Of a DNA stretch of 64,000 nucleotides, positions 1 to 11,235 are shown in pieces (positions within the stretch are counted from its first letter, which is position 1; each line of letters starts with the position of its first letter). The notes beneath the pieces were generated by a model. That model was not told the DNA's origin. It saw nothing but the letters and a program-made list of their open reading frames with translations, and did no database searches. The DNA comes from Usnea hakonensis (taxonomy: Eukaryota > Ascomycota > Lecanoromycetes > Lecanorales > Parmeliaceae): assembly GCA_013423325.1 (NCBI GenBank), contig BLJB01000365.1, positions 1 through 64,000 of the forward strand, written 5' to 3'. The translations under genes and the position numbers were made by a program.

Positions 1-331
1 GTTTTCTTACTACGAGTTAATAAGAGTCAAAGGATCCCGTAATTACCTTTCGAAGTTTAGGTAGACACAACGTATAAATTCAAATTCAAATTCAAAATTT
101 AATTTTTAAATAATTATATTTTTATAAAATATAGAATTTAGATATTATAGGCGGATTTATTATAATTTTAGTAATTAGAAAGTTTACTTTTACTATCCGT
201 ATTTCGCGCTAACCGGATTAGGGTTTTTCTATCTCGTAAAGTTTAAAATTCGCGTTAGGTACCTAATATTTAGAGTATATAATAGTTAACTATTTAGAAG
301 CGAATTACGCTTAAGTAGGAGTATTAAAATA

Positions 332-397
332 GATAACTTAGTCGAGTTATATAACTTCGTTATATACTTGGCGCCTTAGTATTTTATAAATAGTCTT
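332..397 (+). repeat. Inverted terminal sequence, left copy
   Basis: The sequence contains a gagttatataacttcgttat core followed by gcgccttagtattttataaa. It matches the reverse complement of 8544-8608 over about 65 bases. Most differences are C/T or G/A changes, as expected if the two copies suffered RIP separately. It is probably the end of one transposon family, either the two ends of a composite element or two separate insertions. Confidence 0.7.
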
Positions 398-639
398 GCG
401 CAATCCACTTTCCTTCTAGATAGTTAACTAATACGAAGTACTCTTCCTACAATTTTGACACTTACTAGAAATATAATATAAATAATATATCTTAATTATT
501 AATAATCGACTTATAGAGTCTATATAAACGAAAAACTTTTTAGATAAATAGAAGTATAAATTATTTAGATATTATTATTTTTTTATAGAGGATATAATAG
601 TATATCTTACTAAATCTATTAATAATAACTATAATAATT

Positions 640-2830
640 GGACCGAAGAGGGACAAAATAGTCTAGATTCGAAGGTAAGGTCGACGCCCTAAGAAGAGTA
701 CTATTTCCACCCACCCCGGCGGCCGATCTGGGGGATATCCCAGGTACCCAATACCCAACTCTAGTACCTATAGGGGATAGGATTAATAGAGACGAGGTAC
801 TAAAAGCAATTATATACCCGGTAATAGATAAAGCCCCGGGCGTCTTAGAAATCCCTAACCGGTTTCTAAGAACTATAGCCCCGTATATTATAGACTCTCT
901 TACCAGACTCTTCTAAGTCTACTTTAACTTAAGATACTACCCGAAAATCTTTAATAAGGCTAATATAGTAATATTAAAAAAGCCGAATAAGTCTAACTAT
1001 TTAAAATCTAAGGCGTACTAACTAATAGCCTTACTCGATACCCTAGATAAAGTACTAAAAATAATAATCTCGAAACGGCTAGCGGGACTAATAGAAAGAT
1101 ATAGTCTCCTCCCTTAATAGTAAATAAAAGCGAGGAAAGGTAGATCGATAAAAATGATACTAAAATTGCTAATAGAAGCGATTTATATCGTATAGAACTA
1201 TAGTATCGTTAATAATAGGAAAGTCGCTAGCCTACTTTTACTAGATATTATAGGTACCTTTAATAACGTCTTATATAAGAGGCTCCTCTATAACCTAAAG
1301 GAAAGAAGAGTCCTAGAAAAGATAGTAAGATAGACGTCTAGCTTTCTTACGGATAGAGCGATATCTATAATATTAGAGGGCTAGACGAGCGTAATAAAGG
1401 TAGTAAAGATAAGTATTCCTTAAAGATTACTAATCTCCCCCGTACTATTTCTCTTCTTTAATACCCCTCTAATCGAATAATATATAAGGGCCACTCTCCC
1501 TATCTAGATAGAAGGTTTCGTTAATAATATTTATCTACTAGTATATAGCGGAAGTATAGAAGATAATTATAGAGTACTATATAAGGCCTATAATATCTAT
1601 TTTAGATAGACTAAAATATATAGGATAATATTCGCCCCTAAGAAATATAAGCTAGTATATCTTATAAGGAGCCTAAAGAAATTTAATATAGAGATATCCT
1701 TAAACTTTAAGAAAGTAAAAATAGACCCTAGCCCGAATATTAGAGTACTAGACTTATATATAGATATTAAACTCCGATAGAGACTATATATTACCTAGCT
1801 AACGGCCCGTACTATAGGATAGAAATAAGCCCTAGAATACCTCGCTAACTCGATATAGGGAGCGATATTTGCTAGGTATTATACGATATATAGTATAGTC
1901 GTATACCCGATATTAATATTCATAGTACTAATCTAGTACTATCCTCGCGGGACTAAGGGATTCTCTCGGAAGCCCTCCGAGAAGATATAAAACGAGTATC
2001 TCCGTAAAGTAACTAGGGTATATAGGGCTATATCTATTCTAGTTCTAAAGGCGGAAGTATTAATACCCCTATTAGAATACTAGCTAGATAAGCTAGTATT
2101 ATAATATTAGGTCCTATAAGGTATCTATACCGCTATAAGAGAGGGTAACGAACGAATCGCTTAATACCTCTAGATTAGTAGAGGTAAAAGGAGGAAGTTA
2201 AGACCTATACCTATAATAGAAAAAAAAAGCCTAGGCTCTTAAGGCCCTAGAAGAAAAGAGCTAGAACTAAGTAACTACTAATATAAAAAGAAAGAAGGGA
2301 TAGATTAATCTACTTAAAAATATCGAGGAATATTAGAGTATTAATATTATAAGACGGAAAATATAAGACTAGTTCTATAATCGGAGATTAAGAAAATAGA
2401 AAAAGTACTAATAAAAGACTCTAAATATAATAAAAACCCCCGCTTAGATAGGAGGCTTATATAATAGAAGGTTTAATTACTATAAAATATTAAGGAAAGC
2501 TAAAAGCTCGATTACTATCTAGATAAAAAGTAGTAAAATCGGACTTAATATATTCCTTAATAGAATAAGGGTACTAGGGATTAACCCTAACTATATATAT
2601 AAATAGAAAAAGTAGGATATTAAATATATTCTCCTCTTCTATTTAGAATTATATAGGAATAGACTACGGCTACTCGTAAAGATAGATATCGAGGATTTCT
2701 AGATAATACTAACTACGACTAAAGGGATTCGAATAGCGATAAAATAAATAGTTAATTTAGATTAATTAAATAGCTTCGAGCTAGCTAGCGAATATCTTTA
2801 ATAGTTAAAATTACCCCTTAAAGTAGAGGA
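640..2830 (+). mobile_element. Tad1-like LINE relic (reverse transcriptase), RIP-killed
   Basis: Reading one plus-strand frame through its stop codons gives a non-LTR reverse transcriptase. Readable blocks are DKAPGVLEIPNRFLRTIAP (from 827), LLDIIGTFNNVLYKRLLYNL (from 1238), FAPKKYKLVYLIRSLKKFN (about 1630-1690) and DPSPNIRVLDLYIDIKLR (from 1724). A conserved GTKGFSRKPSEK stretch lies near 1950. The frame is unbroken by indels to about 2225 and family similarity continues to about 2830. Stops are almost all TAG/TAA where Gln or Trp is expected, and catalytic Asp codons have become Asn, which are the changes RIP makes. The 5' part (ORF1, endonuclease) is not recognised. The element cannot be active. 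Confidence 0.85.
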
Positions 2831-3149
2831 GATTACTAAGCCTAAAAAGGGTATATAAAAAAAAGACCGTACCGGCCCTTAAGGGCCGAGGCGGTTAAGG
2901 GAAATAAATATAAGGACTAAAAAAGTCGAGATATAGAAGAAAAAAGATACGCGGTAGTATACTAAAACTCCTTAAGAGTATAGTAGAGGGAAAATATATT
3001 ATTTAGTTAGAGTTTTTATTTAGGGATTCGCCCTTAGGTTTCTTTAACGCCTAGCTCTACTAGCTTAGCGATAATAACACCCTTATTAGCTCATATCAAG
3101 TAGCTAGCATAGGCGTATAATACAATCAATTAATTAATCAATAACTATA

Positions 3150-6100
3150 ATAATATTATAGACCTCTTCCGATACCCTCTTACTAAATAGTAGATTTATA
3201 ATAAAGTTAATTATAATAGTTATCTAAGATCTATTTAGTATAAAGATAGAAATAAGTTTATTATAAAATAAATATTTAAACCTTTTACTCTCTAATATAT
3301 ATTATAAATCTAAATACATTTATCTATATCCTTTATTATCTATAGTTAATAGAACTAGTATTTAAATATAGTAAGGATTCTATTTTAATCTATATAACTA
3401 ATAATTAGAGAGTTATAGAAGTTTTAAAGAATTCTAAACTTTAAGGCTTTATTATAAGATACGAATAATTAGTTTCTTTAGAAGTATAGAAGCCCTATTA
3501 ACTATTTAAAATTAGGTCTATTTATAATTTAAATTTTTAGATAAGATAATAGTTTTTTAATAATCTTTTATAAAATAGTCTATAATAATTTAGAAATTTT
3601 ATTCTTCTATTTTTTAAAGGTCTTTAGCTCTAAACCCTTTTACTCCTTAAAGGCCTCTAGCTCTAAATCCTCTTATTCTAATTAATTTAAATCTTTTATA
3701 ATATTCTTTAATATTTTATAATATTTTATAATATTTTATAATATTTTATAATATTTTATAATATTTTATAATTAAAATAACGGCTAGCTTAAAAAATAAA
3801 ATTATAATATATAATATATTAAGCTTATTATAATCTACTCTTTTTAAGGGGGTATTTATAAGATTTTATTTTCTAGGTTAATACTAGATTTTAAAATTAT
3901 ATATTAATAGAAATTTAATCTAATAGGCCTATTTTCGACTTATAGTCTTTATAGTTAGAAAGGACTTTAAATTATAATAATCTATAATAATTATAATCTA
4001 ATATAATAAGCCTTTAAGATACTACTATTATATTTAGAATAATATTATAATAACTAATAATTCTTAATTAGGGGTACTATAATTTATTTCTATAGATATA
4101 AGTTTTCTACTATAAAATATTATTAGATAAATATAGATATTATTTTACTTCTATAAAAAAATATTTAAAATAATATATATATTAATATTTATCTTAATAA
4201 TAAAGGGTTTTTAAGGGTTATAATATATTAATAGAGAAGTCTTTATAAAGGTAGCCTTTAACTCTTTAAAAATAAATTTAATAATAGTTAACTAGATAAA
4301 AAGCTTTAAGATCTTTATAAATTTAATTAAATCTTTAACTATTCTATTATAGTTATAGATAAACCTTTAATAGAAATTATAAAATTCTAAAAATAATTAA
4401 ATTTATTTTATTATTCTAAGGGTTAATTAATTAATAATTATAGCGACCCTTTCTAGATCTATTAAAATATTATTAAAGCTAATACTATAATTTAAGAATT
4501 TAATAGTATTAATATTAAATTTATACTTTTCTAGCTTAGTAAAAAGACTATAGACTCTAAGAGTATCTAGAACTTATTTAATATTTTTTAATAATTATTA
4601 ATATTCTTTAAATAAATTAGAATATTATCTAAATATATAATTATAATAATATTAATAAGATATATAAAAACTTTATTAATATATAATTAGAAAGTTAAAA
4701 GGGCGTTAATTAATTTAAAAAATATTATATAATATTTAAATAATCTATATTTAGTTTAAAAGGCTATTTTCTATTTATTACCTTTTTTAATTTAAAATAG
4801 ATTATAAACCTTTTAAAGGTTAATCTTAATATACCTTTTTATATAATAAAATTAATTAAAGATTTTAAAAATTAATAGAATAGAATATTAATCTTTAATA
4901 GTAATTATATTAAGGCCTTTATAATCTGTATAAAGATATAGCCTTCTATCTTTTTTTTAATAAATAGAATAAGTACTTCTATAGAGAATTTAAAATATTT
5001 AATAAAATCTAATTTTAAATTTTACTTAATATAGTCTTTTAGTATTTCTAACTTAGCTTTAAAAAGATTATAGAGAGATCTAAAGGGAGATATTATCCCT
5101 AACTAAAGATTTATTAAATAGTTAAGTTTACCTCTATAAGGGGGTAGTTTAATATTTATATCTTTACTAAAAATATTAGTATACTTAATATATACTATTA
5201 AGAGAATCTTAGCTTTACTAGACTCTATTAAGGCCTCTAAAAAGATATAATAAATATATATAATTTTATCTCTAATCTCTTCTTTAAAGTTAAACTATTA
5301 TAATATCTTAATTTTTTTTATTATAATTATTTAATCTATTTTTTAATTAATAATAAAATTTACTTTTTAAAGCTATAATAGGTTTAAGATAATTTATTAG
5401 CCCTTTATTAAAATAGCTTAAAAGATATAATAGTAATTATTAATTCTAATTTAATATAGAGTATTAGAAGATATCGGGTTAATAATTATTTTATAATCTA
5501 TTAATACTTATAGTTATAATTAGGTAGCTATATTATTATAAATTTAGATTTAAATAATAATATTATTTTTTTAATTATATCTATATTTTTAAAAGTTCTA
5601 AAAGATTATTTATAATAATTTCTATTTTAAAATCTTTTCTAATTTTATAAATTATCTATCTTATTTATATAGCTCCGATTTTAATAAAGTTAGAGATATT
5701 AAATATTTAATTTAATTTTTAGAGGCCTTTTAATTCTATAATATAGTCTTAACTATTATAGATACCCTTTTAGATAATTATAATCTAATAATATTTTAAT
5801 ATAATTCTCTATCTAATATCTCTTAATATTATAATATATATATATCTTAGTCTCTTATCTTTTTTTTTAATAGTTATTATAGATATTAACTTATTTTATC
5901 TTATTAGCCCTAAAGATATTATTTAAATAAGATAACTATAAGCGGGGTCTATTAGATTCTTTAATAATAATAGTAAATTAAATTTTTTTCTATCTATTAT
6001 TTTCTATATTATCTTTATCTTCGATAATTTTCTTATCTATTTTAATATAGTTTTCTATTTATTAAGCTATTTATTTAAACCCTATAAAGATATCTAATAA

Positions 6101-7025
6101 TATTATCTAAAATTAATAAATCTAATTAAGTATCTTAAATAATAATTTTCTTTAGAATATATAATAAATTATTCTAGAAAAGATTTATTATAAAGATCTT
6201 AAAATAGTTAATAAAATCTTAGATAAATTTAGAGAGTCTTATATAAATTTATTCTATTTTAAATTCTATATCTAATACTATATTTTTAATAAAGTAATTT
6301 TCTAATAGCTACTCTTATAATAATTTTTAATTTTTAAAGATACTTTAATTCCCTATTAATCTTATTAACTAAATTTATTTTTTAATTTTCGGGTCTAGAT
6401 AGAAGTATATAGTAGATACTTAAATAGCTAAATCTTTAATTAATTATAGATTAAAAAAATTATTTAAATTTATAATCTATAATTTAATATTTATAAGAGG
6501 CCTTATAAAGAGTAAAGATTTATTATATTTAATCTTCTAATCTCGTATTATAGTTAATATCTTTATAGATAGAGCTATTATAGTACTACCCCTTATTATA
6601 TAAAAGGATATTAGATCTCTAAGATTTATAGATACTCTTCCCTTTTAGGAGTAAGAAGAAGCGTATAATACTATCTCCTTTTTAAGAACTTATATTTATT
6701 TTAATAGCTATCTAACGATCTCTTAACTAATAGAGATACCCGGACTTAATAATAATTTATTTATCTATATTAGAGAGGAAGATAAGATTAGAAGATCTTA
6801 ATCTAATCTTTAAAAAATTACTATTTTATAATATTCTACTATACTATTATAGGTCGAGCTTCTAGATATAGAAAGAATTAATATAATAATATTAAATCTA
6901 ATAGACCTTATTATATACTCTCGCTTAGGGTACTTAGTATAATAATAATTATAATCTTAATTCTTAAGAATAATAAAAGATTTAGAGTACTCGAGGTTTA
7001 TATATAAGAGGCCTCTAAGGCCTAG
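3150..7025 (-). mobile_element. Ty3/gypsy LTR retrotransposon relic, RIP-killed
   Basis: The minus strand over about 4985-4510 reads through stops as a gypsy reverse transcriptase. It has a DYKGLNIITIKD block, a KIAF*TKYRLFKYYIIFF block (the WKTAFRTRYGHFEY region) and IIIIYLDNILIYLKN, the RIPed form of the YLDDILIYSE catalytic box. With this orientation, integrase and the 3' end should lie toward 3150 and gag/protease toward 7025. Those parts are too degraded for me to read. Small CpA-containing islands at about 3070-3150 and from 7031 bracket the element. I could not identify matching LTRs by eye. Confidence 0.75.
3711..3770. repeat. 10-bp tandem repeat (atattttata)
   Basis: Six head-to-tail copies of atattttata occupy this interval. 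A further degenerate unit or two lies just upstream (3691-3710). It sits at the downstream end of the RIPed gypsy element and may be a replication-slippage product in AT-rich DNA. Confidence 0.9.
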
Positions 7026-7040
7026 TCGTACCTTTCTACA

Positions 7041-7325
7041 TCACCAAATCTGAAATCGTCCTGCTGAATTGGATATAGGCGTTCTGTGCAGATTGTATAG
7101 ATCCTGCAGAACGCCCAAAAACCGCCAGGTTTGCGTAATTTATACCCAAATATCGCAACTACTTTTTGATTTTAGCGCAATCAATAAAATAACTGCCTAA
7201 TTCCAGCACGATTTCAGTGAGAACCTGGCGGAAATTTTGGATATAGGCTGATTTTATGCGTACCCGGCAGAATTCGTGCGGACCCGGCGGAATCCTTGCG
7301 GAAATGAACTTTTCAGATTTGGTGA
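7041..7325. mobile_element. MITE-like element with perfect 15-bp inverted ends, not RIPed
   Basis: The 285-bp segment starts with tcaccaaatctgaaa and ends with tttcagatttggtga, a perfect 15-bp terminal inverted repeat. The similarity can be extended outward (ctacatcacc against the reverse complement of ggtgatagtag) with one indel. It encodes nothing. Inside it has subrepeats such as ggatatagg and acctggcgg / acccggcgg. Unlike its surroundings it keeps normal CpA and TpG content, so it either arrived after RIP or is too short to be a RIP target. An 11-bp direct repeat, gtacctttcta, flanks it at 7028-7038 and 7341-7351, but not flush with the right end. Confidence 0.75.
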
Positions 7326-7396
7326 TAGTAGACTAAGCTAGTACCTTTCTAGACCAAGCCATCAAGCCATACAAGCTATGCACTCACAAGACCTTA

Positions 7397-7508
7397 GTAT
7401 TAAGACTTAATACCGAATTTTTTAGAGGCCCGAGAGTATCGGTATTAAGACTTAATATCGAAATTATAGAGTTTAAGGCTTAAGAGTATTAGTATTAAGA
7501 CTTAATAT
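7397..7508. repeat. Three copies of a 17-bp palindrome
   Basis: The near-perfect palindrome gtattaagacttaatac (arms of 8 bp around a central A) occurs at 7397-7413. Versions ending in -tat occur at 7442-7458 and 7492-7508. Spacing is 45 and 50 bp, and a weaker relative (ggtattaagatttaacc) lies near 7830. Function is unknown; these may be subterminal repeats of a transposon. Confidence 0.8.
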
Positions 7509-7570
7509 CGATACTCTCCCCTTTTTTCGAATTCTAGTAATCTTTCTAGTAATCGTTACCTCTTTATCTA

Positions 7571-7770
7571 CTCTTTCTATTAAATAAGACTCTCTTTATT
7601 AAATAGGACTCTCTTTATTAAATAAGACTCTTTATTAAATAAGACTCTTTATTAAATAAGACTCTTTATTAAATAAGACTCTTTATTAAATAAGACTCTT
7701 TATTTAATAAGACTCTTTCTATTAAATAGGACTCTTTATTAAATAAAACTCTTTTTATTAAATAAGACTT
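7571..7770. repeat. Minisatellite of tattaaataagactctt-like units
   Basis: About eleven copies of a 16-21 bp unit containing ttattaaataagactct run head to tail with small length changes (ctct/ctctt, tattt). The array lies between the palindrome cluster and the GGGTACC-rich segment inside the RIPed block. It is non-coding. Confidence 0.85.
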
Positions 7771-7854
7771 TTAAAGAGAGATAGTAACTAGAAAGATAAC
7801 TAGAATTCGGGGGAAGCGTATAGGGGGCCGGTATTAAGATTTAACCTTAAAATT

Positions 7855-8000
7855 TACTACCCGGGTACCCGTTAGGTACCTACCCGATTTTTTTAGACCC
7901 GGACCTATTACCCGACCTACCCAAATTTGATTTAACCCGACCTATAGACCTAAACGGGTACCCAACCCTCCTAAGACCCACGTAGGTCGACCTAACCCTT
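7855..8000. repeat. cccg/acctaccc-rich segment, possible DNA-transposon subterminal region
   Basis: The segment is packed with short related words: cccgggtacccg, cctacccgat, cccggacc, cccgacctaccc, aacccgacc and aaacgggtacccaaccc. Clusters of GGGTACCCG and CCCGACC words are seen in the subterminal regions of many hAT-family transposons. That resemblance is the only evidence. No transposase was readable nearby. Confidence 0.35.
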
Positions 8001-8543
8001 TCCGAGGCGTAGTAATTATAGAGGTTCTAGTAGTCCTAATAATAAGTACTATACTATCCTACTAGGTATACACTATCGGCTAGATAGCGCTAGGCGCTAA
8101 TAATAATTTAGATAATTTAAAAAACTCTATAGAGTTATAGTAATATCTAATTAGTATAATCTATAGGCGGAATAGTATTTTTTAGTAGATAATTATTAGT
8201 TAATACTAGCGCGTAACCCGGTTATAGCTAAGCTAAAGATTAAAGTATAATTTATATATTTTTAGAATTAAATTAATCTCTATATCTTTTCTATAGTCTA
8301 GTAGACTATCTCTAGTATAATATTAATTTTTATATTTAAGTATATTTCGACTAATAGATAGTATAGCTAATAATTTATTTAGCCCTTTTTAGAACTCTTA
8401 TTATAAGCTAGTAGATATAAAATAAAGTGAAAGAATTACTAAAATAATACCCTATAATCTAAGTTTATAATCTATTGAAAGTAGATATATAGAATACTTA
8501 TTAAGTTTATTAATTAGTTAATTGTAGAAGTATAAGAAATATG

Positions 8544-8608
8544 TAAGACTATTTATAAAATACTAAGGCGCTAGAGTTACGTAACGAAGTTACGTAACTC
8601 GATAAATC
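8544..8608 (-). repeat. Inverted terminal sequence, right copy, with hairpin
   Basis: This is the reverse-complement partner of 332-397. It contains a perfect 12-bp hairpin, gagttacgtaac (8574-8585), then gaa, then gttacgtaactc (8589-8600). The left copy carries the same hairpin in RIP-decayed form (tata replacing tacg). Confidence 0.7.
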
Positions 8609-9060
8609 TATTTTAATAAATACTAATAATTATATTATCTATAGAAGTAAATAAAGATATAGAGTAAATTATAGCCCGAAGACTAAGATTACTTTAAGTC
8701 CTATCTAAAAGCTAACTATATATAGATTAATTCGATCCGGACCTTCTAGTATATAATAGTAGTAGTAGTAATAACTAAACTATTATTATCGTAAATATAA
8801 TAGTAAGATTTTACTTTTTTACTATTATCTATACTACTACTTATTAATCTCGCGTATTAAGATTTATTAATAAGTCGATTAATAATATATTTTTAATATA
8901 GTTTAATCGTTTATATATTACTATAAATAGAAAGTATAATTATAAAGTATATTAAATTTTTAATTAAATTCTAGATTTAAAGTACTATCCGATTTTTATA
9001 ATAAATACTCCGTTATAATAGCTTAAATTACTATATATAGACTATATTAGGCTCTACGCG

Positions 9061-9611
9061 TATTTGGCGGTGGTCCAGGTAAAAAAATACGGGGCCGGCT
9101 ACTAGCCGAAAAAAATTCGGTTGATTTGCAAACAGTAGTATTCTATGAAATAATACCAAGGTACCTAAACAGACTTAGAACACTCTTAGCCGAAGAAGGT
9201 GCTTGCGTTTGCGCCAAAACAGCAACGCCAAGCCTACTCGAATAATACTAAAGTTTGAGATGCCAGGGAGTTCTTTAATCGCCGAGTCCGCCACCGAACA
9301 AGAGTTAGCAAAAGAAGGCGATTCTTGATCAAAATCGAGGAATGAATGTGGCCGAGGTAACATGATGTCTTCGTGGGCCCGTGCACGCATGCCGCTATGT
9401 GGGACTGGTAATTTCGTTGGCCATTCGCAAGCACGAATGATAGGATTGTCAACTTTCGAGAGTAAAGAGAGGTGCAGGAGTGCTCTGGGAAGACTGCCTA
9501 CAAAAGTTAGGCTTCGGACAGCAACAAGACACCGATCACAGCACGATGCACCATCGCATACCGGGAAGTTGTCAGTGAGCCTACACCTTTATATCTGTCC
9601 TGATACTGACA
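9061..9611. other. Transition from RIPed block to genes; upstream of RSM10
   Basis: Base composition becomes normal here. No conserved coding sequence is visible. A plus-strand reading frame overlapping 9362-9679 is out of frame with RSM10 and resembles nothing I know; it is probably leader sequence. Confidence 0.5.
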
Positions 9612-10429
9612 ATGACGCGAGTGATAGGCCGGAAATGCCAGCACCGTTTCAACTGCCGTCAGTTGATTCCGCAGAGTGAGCAGACCCTCTACACAAGAAA
9701 GGCATCGACTGAGCCGCTGTCCAGTGCTTCTACAGGATTACCTCAAAAGAAAGATTTCAGAGATGAGCAAACGACAGTGATTATTGCAGAGGGTCAGTCC
9801 CCTGGAGACGTATCCTTAAAGCTGCATGATAATCCACGTTTGCCTCGAAGTGTTCAGGCAATCTACTTGAGACCTCTGAAACGGCGGGCACAATATGGCG
9901 TGCCAGCTTGCGATCTACAATTGCGGTCTTACAACGTACGAAATGTGGAATTCTTTGCCGACTTTGCTCTTCGAGCTGCCTACTATCTCAACTTACCTGC
10001 TGCTGGACCAATTCCTTTGCCGCGCATGACGGAACGGTGGACAGTGCCTCGCAGTAATTTCATCTTCAAGAAAAGCCAAGAGAATTTCGAAAGGATCACT
10101 CTCCGCCGGCTGATCCAGATACAGGACGGGCATCCAGAAACTGTCCAAGTTTGGCTAGCTTTTTTAAGAAAACACGCATACTACGGTGTTGGTATCAAGG
10201 CTAATGTTTGGCAGTATGAAAAACTCGGTAGGTGTGGTCGTCTCTTGTAAATGACACATATGGTAATTCAAATTTAGGGGTAGGAAAGACCATGGACGTC
10301 AGTTTGGAGAATTTGAAGCAAGCAATGGAGCCCAAATGGGCTCACTTCGGTAGACGGAAGACTCTTGAGACTTCTGAGAGAGCCTTTGAGATGATGAGGA
10401 GCGAAGCCTTCCAGTCAAGCAATGCTTGA
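9612..10429 (+). CDS. RSM10: Mitochondrial small-subunit ribosomal protein uS10m
   Basis: The protein belongs to the mitoribosomal 37S subunit, a homologue of bacterial S10. Exons are 9612-10227 and 10278-10429 (50-bp intron), giving 255 residues. The S10 fold is clear, with QAIYLRPLKRRAQYGVPACD, then LPRMTERWTVPRSNFIFKKS, then RLIQIQDGHPETVQVWLAFL and YGVGIKANVWQYEKLG. The start at 9612 gives an Arg/Lys/Ser-rich leader suited to mitochondrial import. An upstream exon cannot be excluded, because the first 60 residues are not conserved. It is the first gene after the RIPed block and keeps normal codon use and an intact frame. The intron junction restores the family's usual C-terminal helix (KTLETSERAFEMM). 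Confidence 0.93.
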
Positions 10430-11235
10430 CTTCTGTTGTCTGATTTTGGTTGTTATCTATCAAGCATGCATGGGTAGGTGTAATCCGAAGATCCTTCGGC
10501 CTCGATCCTTCCGCATCATGGCAGGATATGGCTCAAGGAAGGGTTTGACATTTGATTCTATGAAAAACTTAGCAGAAGGACAGAATGTTGGTCAATTGAG
10601 GCCCTTTTCAGCACACCTCTGGTAACTCATGAGCGAACATATGATAATATCAAGGGTAGGTGGAACACTGAATTTAGTGACTAGTGGCAAAAAGCATCAT
10701 CTCGAGTACATATTTTATCGCCAAGCCTCAATAAAGATCATTGATAGTTATGTTTCCAACATTGCACATTCTATATGAAGTTTCACTACAGCAGGAGAAC
10801 GATGTCGAAGAACTTTTTCCGCAAAAAGCGTGTATTTATTGTATTCCGGACATACATAAAAACAACCAAAAACTTCGGTCCTCGGAACCAACTTTTCACT
10901 CATGAAGGAGACGAGCTAATATGAGTCTCACCAGATTGTATGGCGGCAGCAGTCGTATATGTGACGGCACCCACCCACCCCGTGATAAAGGTTGACAGCG
11001 ACTGAAGGGACCGCACAGCAGGCTGCATGAGATACTCCCAGAGTATTGGAGCTGCCTTGTCGATGGACACTATCGACAACAGCTGTTGCCAGATGAAAGT
11101 GAATCGCCAACACTAAGTGGGGTCTTCCATGGATGCGTTGTCCTCAGCGAAGCACTTCGATATCTTTGTTTTTATACAAAAGGATGGCTTGCTCTATACA
11201 GCTAGAACGCCTCACTCGCACAGTTTGCCTGCGGC
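10430..11235. other. Convergent 3' region between RSM10 and MSW1
   Basis: About 800 bp without recognisable coding sequence. A weak 61-codon minus-strand frame (10928-11113) has no family features. The interval probably holds the two 3' UTRs. Confidence 0.5.

Larger units (their letters stand above)
1..9060. repeat. RIP-mutated AT-rich transposon block
   Basis: The block is very AT-rich and TpA-rich. CpA and its complement TpG are almost absent, while CpG, CpT and CpC remain, which is the signature of fungal repeat-induced point mutation. No intact reading frame of gene length exists here. Translating through the many stops still reveals LINE and Ty3/gypsy proteins, so the block is a stack of dead transposons. 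The change to ordinary base composition near 9060 is sharp, typical of AT-isochore genomes. Short islands that kept CpA (about 400-460, 3070-3150 and 7031-7395) mark non-repeated or late-inserted DNA between elements. Confidence 0.93.

Noticed and set aside
7397..7770. Repeat-spacer pattern resembling a CRISPR array
   Set aside because: The units are AT-rich minisatellite and palindromes with no regular unique spacers, in a eukaryotic RIPed block.
9362..9679. 105-codon plus frame upstream of RSM10
   Set aside because: It is out of frame with RSM10, unconserved and overlaps its start; more likely leader sequence.
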